A DNA stretch of 11,311 bases, taken from the NCBI GenBank assembly GCA_024276815.1, contig JAJRWM010000094.1, forward strand, positions 1 through 11,311. The letters run 5' to 3'. A program made the position numbers and the translations under genes. Shown here in pieces: positions 6,890 through 11,311 of this stretch (its first letter is position 1; each line of letters opens with the position of its first letter). The notes under the pieces are model-generated. The model saw only the letters and a program-made list of their open reading frames with translations, did not search any database and had not been told where the DNA came from. Source of the stretch: a bacterium (lineage in GTDB: Bacteria > JACRDZ01 > JAJRWM01).

Positions 6890-7196
6890 TTAACTTAATC
6901 TTACCTTCTTTTAAAGTTATGATTCAACTAAATAATACAGGATGCGCAAAAAAAACAACCCGCGGTTTATAAGGGCGACTCCTCCCCCACCCCACCAGAA
7001 AAAACCGGGAGCTTCACTCGCTCAGTTTACGAAAAAGTAACGCGTCGCAATATTTGATAATTTAGTGATTACTAAAGACCGACGATAATAATTAAATATC
7101 CGCTAAAGGTATAAGGAAATAATGGTCTGTTGAAACAAGAAATCATTTTCAACTTGTTTTAATCTGATCTCCTGAATAAATAATTGGCAGGCAAGA
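6890..7196. promoter_or_regulatory. Divergent intergenic region between the DUF4912 and response regulator genes
   Basis: About 300 bases with no credible gene. Two inverted repeats stand out. TTTAGT-GATT-ACTAAA (7061-7076) is perfect and operator-like. AAACAAG (7133-7139) and CTTGTTT (7153-7159) flank a 13-base loop just before the regulator gene. For the leftward genes, TATTAT read on the minus strand near 6934-6940, with an eight-T tract upstream, is a poor promoter match. No -24/-12 promoter with GG-N10-GC was found here. The regulator's ATG has only a weak GGCAGG upstream. Confidence 0.4.
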
Positions 7197-8588
7197 ATGG
7201 CTGAGAATAAAAAAATATCGGTACTGATTGCCGATGACGATGAGAATTATCTCCACCTGCTCAGAGATATCCTGGGCGGAATAGCTGAAGTCACCGCGGC
7301 CAATAACGGCGCGGAAGCTTTGTTAAGCGTGGAGAAAAATGATTTCGAACTGGCGCTGATTGATCTGATGATGCCAAAACTTGGCGGCCTGGAACTCTTA
7401 AGCAGGATCAAAACAATTAATCCGGAGACCGTGGTAATCATGATGAGCGGCTTCGGCACGGTTGAGACCTCGGTCAAAGCGATGAAAGCGGGTGCTTACG
7501 ATTTTATCCAGAAACCTTTTAATGTTTCTCAACTCAGGTTAAGCGTGGACCGGGCGCTTAATTTCATCAAAGTGAAAAATGAAAACCAGCGGCTGCGTCA
7601 GCTGAAACCTGACGGCCCCTTCGTTGATATTATCGGCAACAGCACGAAAATCAAAAAAGTTTTCGAGATGATTAAAAAAATAGCCAAGAGCGAGATCAAT
7701 GTCCTGATCCAGGGGGAAAGCGGAACGGGTAAAGAGTTGGTAGCCCAGGCTATTCATAAATCAAGCCACCGCAAGATGGAAGACCTGGTGCCGATTAATT
7801 GTTCCGCGATCCCTGAACCCCTGCTTGAGTCATCACTGTTCGGCCACCGTAAGGGGGCGTTTTCCGGCGCCTATCAGGACTATCCCGGCCTCCTGTATTA
7901 CGCTAACGGCGGCACGCTTTTCTTAGACGAGATCGGCGATATGCCGCTGGCTATCCAGGCGAAATTACTGCGAGTGCTGCAAACCCACCAATATCGTCCA
8001 CTCGGTGGCGACAAGGAAATCGAGGTTAACATGCGGGTAATCGCCGCCACTAATCACGATTTGGAAGCCGATGTAGCCACTCACAAATTTCGCGAGGACC
8101 TGTTTTACCGTTTGAATGTCGTGAAGATCACCGTCCCGCCCCTCAGGGAAAGAGAAAGCGATATCCCCCAACTGGCGCGTTATTTCCTGAAGTTCTTCGC
8201 CGATCCTTTACAGGAAAGGCAAGTAGTCGACTTTACGACTGAATGTATGAGCACGCTGAAAGCCTATAAATGGCCGGGCAATGTCCGGGAACTGCAAAAC
8301 GTGATTGAGAGGGCGATCAACCTGACTGAAAGTGACAGGATCCAACTGGAAGATTTACCTCCCCGGATATTAAATGGTACAGGAGACCTGGGTATCACCC
8401 AGGGAAACACAAAGTTCTGGGCCGCCAAAGAAAAGTTTGTCAACGAATTTGAAAAAAAATATCTTGAGAACGCCCTGGAAAAATACTCGGGTAATCTCGC
8501 CGCCATTCTCCAAAACACGGGAATCTCCCGTCGTCAGTTATTCAGGATGTTAAAGAAGAACAACCTGAGCCTGCGTGATTTCCGGTAG
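7197..8588 (+). CDS. NtrC-family sigma-54-dependent response regulator
   Basis: 463 residues in the standard three-domain order. The receiver (1-120) has the acidic pair at residues 13-15, phosphoacceptor Asp56 in LIDLMMP, and Lys106 in FIQKPF. The AAA+ domain (about 143-370) has Walker A GESGTGKE (173-180), Walker B LFLDEIGD (241-248), the arginine-finger region FREDLFYRLNV, and a C-terminal WPGNVRELQNVIERA. The sigma-54 contact loop reads GAFSGA (220-225) instead of the usual GAFTGA. A Fis-type helix-turn-helix ends the protein (NLAAILQNTGISRRQLFRMLKKN). When phosphorylated it should form a ring and open sigma-54 promoters from distant upstream sites. There is no adjacent kinase gene; the kinase at 2196 is a candidate partner. 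A -24/-12 promoter lies 360 bases downstream. Confidence 0.93.
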   Translation: MAENKKISVLIADDDENYLHLLRDILGGIAEVTAANNGAEALLSVEKNDFELALIDLMMPKLGGLELLSRIKTINPETVVIMMSGFGTVETSVKAMKAGAYDFIQKPFNVSQLRLSVDRALNFIKVKNENQRLRQLKPDGPFVDIIGNSTKIKKVFEMIKKIAKSEINVLIQGESGTGKELVAQAIHKSSHRKMEDLVPINCSAIPEPLLESSLFGHRKGAFSGAYQDYPGLLYYANGGTLFLDEIGDMPLAIQAKLLRVLQTHQYRPLGGDKEIEVNMRVIAATNHDLEADVATHKFREDLFYRLNVVKITVPPLRERESDIPQLARYFLKFFADPLQERQVVDFTTECMSTLKAYKWPGNVRELQNVIERAINLTESDRIQLEDLPPRILNGTGDLGITQGNTKFWAAKEKFVNEFEKKYLENALEKYSGNLAAILQNTGISRRQLFRMLKKNNLSLRDFR

Positions 8589-8592
8589 TCTT

Positions 8593-8629
8593 GGTGCCAG
8601 CCGTGGCACCAAGTGCCACGGCTGGCACC
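8593..8629 (+). repeat. Perfect 17-bp stem palindrome with a 3-base loop
   Basis: GGTGCCAGCCGTGGCAC (8593-8609) and its exact reverse complement (8613-8629) flank the loop CAA. It begins four bases after the regulator's stop codon. No T run follows, so it is not a normal intrinsic terminator, though a stem this strong could slow transcription or protect the mRNA end. Internally it is built from GTGCCA/TGGCAC half-repeats, and it resembles REP-type intergenic palindromes. Confidence 0.85.
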
Positions 8630-8638
8630 TAACCATAG

Positions 8639-8870
8639 TTACCAAAAAATCGCCATATTGCACAAATAAACACAATTGGTAAGCTTAACCCTGCCGCATC
8701 AGTGCCATTGTTGGCATTTTAGCCCGGCGGTAATAAACTCCATCCACCACCTCACCAGTTAACGACAACAGCGTCTGTCAATAAAAATTTGAACCGGATT
8801 ATCTTCCCGGAAACGTAACCGAAAACTTTCTTAACCACTTGCCAAAAAAGAAATCAGCCGCATTGGCAAG
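8639..8870. promoter_or_regulatory. Candidate upstream activator sites (three inverted repeats)
   Basis: Three related inverted repeats lie upstream of the -24/-12 promoter: TTACCAA 8639-8645 with TTGGTAA 8676-8682, TGCCA 8703-8707 with TGGCA 8712-8716, and CTTGCCAA 8838-8845 with TTGGCAAG 8863-8870. The left halves of the first and third extend to TTRCCAAAAAA and lie exactly 200 bases apart. They fall roughly 110 to 340 bases before the expected start of transcription, within the range of sigma-54 enhancers. Binding by the neighbouring NtrC-type regulator is inference. Confidence 0.4.
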
Positions 8871-8951
8871 ATGAAATAGCGAAGGTTATCTTTTGCCTAA
8901 TAACCAGCTAAATTGGTGGAATAAAAAAACAGTTGTTAAAGATTTTTCATG

Positions 8952-8970
8952 CTTGGCACAATAAATGCAT
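8952..8970 (+). promoter_or_regulatory. Sigma-54 (-24/-12) promoter of the receiver-cheW-mcp genes
   Basis: CTTGGCACAATAAATGCAT contains GG at 8955-8956 and GC at 8967-8968 with exactly ten bases between them. The -24 element, TTGGCAC, is a full match to the consensus; the -12 element is ATGCAT where TTGCA is typical. Transcription would begin near 8980, leaving a 26-base leader before ATG 9007. The gene just upstream encodes a sigma-54 activator, which supports the call. Confidence 0.78.
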
Positions 8971-9006
8971 CATAGACAACGTCAAGCAAAATAAAGGGAA
9001 TAAAGT

Positions 9007-9429
9007 ATGCGGATAGCAGGTGATTATAATTACGAAATGGAAACGCTGATCGCCTATACTGTCGATCAATCGTTGCAAAACAACCTGATTCAGCTATTCG
9101 CCCAAGAACCATACACCGTGGAATTTAAATATCACTTTATCGAGTTCCTTAACGCTATCACTAACCGGCCGGTCCTGGTCTCTCTGTACGATATCGGTTA
9201 TCTCTGTGAGGACAAGCTTGACCTGATACCATTAATTAACCGGCTTAAACCCGATATCTCCCTGATTGTTATTTCTGAAGCCAACTCCTCAGGCTCAACC
9301 GCCAAAAGAATACACCGCAACCGTATCCATTATTACCTGCGAAAACCACTGGATTACCAGGAATTATTCATCGCGGTCAACTCCGCTTTTGATTACAACC
9401 GCCGCCAGATATACGCGCGCGGCTGGTAA
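9007..9429 (+). CDS. Divergent stand-alone receiver-like protein
   Basis: A 140-residue protein with the length and strand pattern of a CheY-like receiver but divergent in sequence. The first strand (ETLIAYTVDQSL) lacks the usual double acidic pair that holds magnesium. An Asp in VLVSLYDIGYL sits where the phosphoacceptor is expected. The fourth strand (LIVISEANSSG) and the Lys in YYLRKPLDYQEL match the conserved receiver positions. It has no output domain. It may be a pseudo-receiver that signals without normal phosphorylation, or a weak phosphate sink for the chemotaxis module. AAAGGGA sits eight bases before the ATG, so 9007 is preferred over a later ATG at 9037. It is the first gene after the sigma-54 promoter and is followed by cheW. 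Assignment is by pattern, not strong identity. Confidence 0.62.
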   Translation: MRIAGDYNYEMETLIAYTVDQSLQNNLIQLFAQEPYTVEFKYHFIEFLNAITNRPVLVSLYDIGYLCEDKLDLIPLINRLKPDISLIVISEANSSGSTAKRIHRNRIHYYLRKPLDYQELFIAVNSAFDYNRRQIYARGW

Positions 9430-9438
9430 ATACCGGGC

Positions 9439-9500
9439 AAAGGAGGAATTTAAATCTGGCAATAGAAAAAAAGGTTAAAGGAGGCAAGACAGAGATATGA
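9439..9500 (+). promoter_or_regulatory. Double Shine-Dalgarno and possible CTG-start mini frame before cheW
   Basis: AAAGGAGG occurs twice, at 9439-9446 and 9477-9484. The second is 12 bases before the cheW ATG at 9497, longer than ideal. The first has no ATG after it. A CTG at 9456, nine bases on, opens a 14-codon frame (LAIEKKVKGGK, then TEI) whose TGA overlaps the cheW start as ATGA. This could be a leader peptide coupling translation to cheW, a decayed earlier start, or chance. Confidence 0.3.
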
Positions 9501-10027
9501 ACGCAGATGAAAAAACCGGTTTCAGCGGCACTATCAGCCAATTTGTCAGCTTTTTGCTGGGCGACGAGGAATACGGCGTTGACATCTCCCTGGTGCACGA
9601 GATTATCCGTTTCCCGGAAATTACCCACGTACCCCAAATGCCGGAGTTTATCGACGGGGTCATTAACCTGAGAGGCCGGGTTATTCCGGTGATGAACCTC
9701 CGTAAGAAATTTGGCTTCCAGGAAGTGGAACGAGACAACAAGCAAAGAATTATCGTGGTCGAAATAGAACAGAAAGTTACCGGGGTAATCGTGGACGGCG
9801 TCAGCGAAGTGCTCGATATCGAAAGCGGCCGGATTGATGAAGCCCCGGCGATGGGAACGCGAGTCAATACCGATTTCATTAAGGGGATGGCTAAATTGAA
9901 CGATGAACGGCTGATGATCCTGCTGAATATTGAAAAGATATTAACTTCTGAAGAAATCGTTAAATTAGCGGCAGCTACTTCAAAAGAAGCAAGCGCGGGA
10001 GAAACGGGCGTGGAAGCCACAGCTTGA
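9497..10027 (+). CDS. cheW: CheW-type chemotaxis coupling protein
   Basis: 176 residues with one CheW domain from about residue 13 to 155. Recognisable parts are QFVSFLLGDEEYGVDISLVHEI, the central INLRGRVIPVMNLRKKFG and the VIVDGVSEVLDI segment. CheW is the cytoplasmic adaptor that links chemoreceptors to the kinase CheA in signalling arrays. The last 20 or so residues form a short Ala/Glu/Thr-rich tail beyond the domain. No CheA is in the window. The gene lies between the receiver-like gene and a chemoreceptor gene, all on one strand with short gaps, so this CheW is probably dedicated to that receptor and made from the same sigma-54 promoter. Confidence 0.92.
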   Translation: MNADEKTGFSGTISQFVSFLLGDEEYGVDISLVHEIIRFPEITHVPQMPEFIDGVINLRGRVIPVMNLRKKFGFQEVERDNKQRIIVVEIEQKVTGVIVDGVSEVLDIESGRIDEAPAMGTRVNTDFIKGMAKLNDERLMILLNIEKILTSEEIVKLAAATSKEASAGETGVEATA

Positions 10028-10101
10028 ACGAGCAAGGAAAACATTTTCACCCGGGCTTTAAATAAATTTGTTATTAAATATTTAACAGGAGGGTCGAATC
10101 T

Positions 10102-11311
10102 ATGAAATGGACCATCAGTAAAAAATTGTTTGCCGGTTTTGGCACAGTCCTGGCTCTGCTGGTCGTTGTGGCCGCTTTAGGTTTCATGACGACCAAGAGA
10201 ACCATCCACGGTTATGAAGAGATGATGAACGTTGAAGTGAAGATTACGGAACATTCAGCTAACGTGGACCGGTCTTTGTGGAAAGCCCGCCGCTGGGAAA
10301 AAGACTTTCTGCTACGGGATGATATTAAGTATGTTGATAATGTCAAAGAAGATATCGCTGACTTGAAGAAGGAAGCGACCCAGTTACTGGAAATCGAAAA
10401 AGCCCAGGGCAATCTGGCTGGCGCGAAAGACGCTCAAGAAATATTAGACGCGTCCGGTAAATATCTGACCGCCTTTAACCAGATAGTCGACGCGAAAGTG
10501 GCGATTGGCCTGGACGCCAAGTCAGGATTACGGGGAACCTTCAGAAACGCGGCGCACGATTTGGAAGCCGTTATCAACGAGATTGATGACAATGAGTATA
10601 TGGTTGATTACCTGATGCTGCGGCGCCACGAAAAAGACTACCTGCTGCGCAGAGCGGATAAATATATTAAAAAGGTCCACGCCAGCCTTGATGAAATGAA
10701 AGATATGGCTGACAGAGTCAAGATGAGTTCCGCGCAAAAAGCCCTGATGGCAAAATACCTGGACGTATACCAGCAAACGTTCGACGCCCTGACCAAGCAG
10801 GACGCGGTTGTCGGCAAACTGGGCTCCGTCGTGTCCGAAAGCGCCACGAAAATCGCGGGCCTGGTCCAGGCTAAAATCGATGAGGCTGATAAGAAAATGA
10901 AGGAAGTGTCCGCGCATACCAGCAAGAGCGCTAACTCCAAAAACATGATCGCCGGCATTGTCAGCTTTATCGCTGTCGTAATCGGCGTGGTTTTCGCCTG
11001 GTTTATCGCCAGGATGATCTCCGTTCCCATGATTATCGGGGCTAAGGCCGCTCAAAAAATATCCGAGGGGGACCTCTCCCAACATATCGACGTAACTCAA
11101 AACGATGAAATCGGCGACCTGGCCAACGCTTTAAACTATATGGTGCAAAATCTCCGCCAGACTATGGGCAAGATCAACGACGCCGCCGAACAAGTGGCTT
11201 CCGGCTCCGAGGAGATTTCCGCTTCCGCTGAAAACCTGAGCCAGGCGGCGACCGAACAAGCGGCCAGCCTGGAAGAAACCAGCGCCGCCGTCGAGGAACT
11301 CAACAGCTCGA
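10102..11311 (+). CDS. Methyl-accepting chemotaxis protein with an HBM-type ligand domain (3' end outside the window)
   Basis: The first 403 codons of a chemoreceptor are present, with AGGAGGG shortly before ATG 10102. TM1 is about residues 7-29. The outside domain (30-280) carries WKARRWEKDFLLR (from 60) and a second, related RRHEKDYLLR (from 174). This repeated RR.EKD.LLR pattern is the mark of the helical bimodular (HBM) domain, known in McpS for binding organic acids such as TCA-cycle intermediates. TM2 (about 282-305, with IVSFIAVVIGVVFAWFI) and HAMP follow. The visible cytoplasmic part reads SGSEEISASAENLSQAATEQAASLEETSAAVEEL (quoted as parts: SGSEEISASAENLS; QAATEQAASLEE), the start of the methylated helical hairpin. 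The ligand of this receptor is not known. It pairs with the adjacent cheW. Confidence 0.93.
   Translation, partial: MKWTISKKLFAGFGTVLALLVVVAALGFMTTKRTIHGYEEMMNVEVKITEHSANVDRSLWKARRWEKDFLLRDDIKYVDNVKEDIADLKKEATQLLEIEKAQGNLAGAKDAQEILDASGKYLTAFNQIVDAKVAIGLDAKSGLRGTFRNAAHDLEAVINEIDDNEYMVDYLMLRRHEKDYLLRRADKYIKKVHASLDEMKDMADRVKMSSAQKALMAKYLDVYQQTFDALTKQDAVVGKLGSVVSESATKIAGLVQAKIDEADKKMKEVSAHTSKSANSKNMIAGIVSFIAVVIGVVFAWFIARMISVPMIIGAKAAQKISEGDLSQHIDVTQNDEIGDLANALNYMVQNLRQTMGKINDAAEQVASGSEEISASAENLSQAATEQAASLEETSAAVEELNSS

Noticed and set aside
7012-7026. Possible relic of the repeat unit (CTCGCTCAGT shared with 4248-4257)
   Set aside because: Only ten bases match exactly, with no extended similarity or palindrome, so chance is likely.
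7181-7203. Sigma-54 promoter in TTGGCAGGCAAGAATGGC before the regulator gene
   Set aside because: The GG-N10-GC spacing is not met and it overlaps the start codon.
10528-11100. Minus-strand frame of 190 codons inside the chemoreceptor gene
   Set aside because: It is antisense to the HBM and membrane segments of the receptor and has no recognisable domain.

Overview
The window is bacterial DNA of moderate GC and reads like an anaerobic member of the Bacillota, most plausibly a Peptococcaceae-type clostridium (Desulfotomaculum/Pelotomaculum relatives). This placement is inference. It rests on AGGAGG-type ribosome binding sites, a DUF1858 protein, the DUF4912-GH57 gene pair, a sigma-54-dependent regulator, a c-type heme sensor kinase and HBM-type chemoreceptors occurring together. 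No rRNA, tRNA, CRISPR array or transposase gene is visible.

Layout. 25-977 (+): a frameshifted DUF1858 gene, then a family 2 glycosyltransferase. 978-1217: a terminator-like stretch, a candidate promoter and a structured leader RNA whose second hairpin covers the next gene's Shine-Dalgarno. 1218-3950 (+): a PhnD-type periplasmic binding lipoprotein (one base missing in its signal peptide) overlapping a membrane histidine kinase with a CXXCH motif in its outside domain. 3935-4338: three tandem copies of a 126-127 bp unit bounded by inverted repeats. These palindromes contain the last codons and stop of both flanking convergent genes. 4323-6859 (-): DUF4912 protein, then GH57 branching-enzyme-type glycosidase. 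6860-7196: divergent intergenic region. 7197-8588 (+): NtrC-type response regulator. 8589-9006: a regulatory region with a 17-bp perfect hairpin, several TTGGCA/TGCCAA inverted repeats and a well-formed -24/-12 promoter. 9007-11311 (+): divergent receiver protein, CheW, and a methyl-accepting chemotaxis protein running off the window end.

How the parts may work together. The binding lipoprotein probably presents a small ligand to the kinase, which may also read redox state or a gas through a covalent heme. The NtrC-type regulator lacks a kinase next to it and is the obvious candidate partner. The sigma-54 promoter lies directly downstream of the regulator gene and drives the receiver-CheW-MCP genes, so a plausible circuit runs from ligand/redox sensing, through sigma-54 activation, to production of a dedicated chemoreceptor module. 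The kinase-regulator link and the binding sites are inference. The DUF4912-GH57 pair is probably an independent glycogen/polysaccharide unit.

The least explained structure is the repeat array at 3935-4338, followed by the leader RNA at 1120-1217 and the inverted repeats at 8639-8870.
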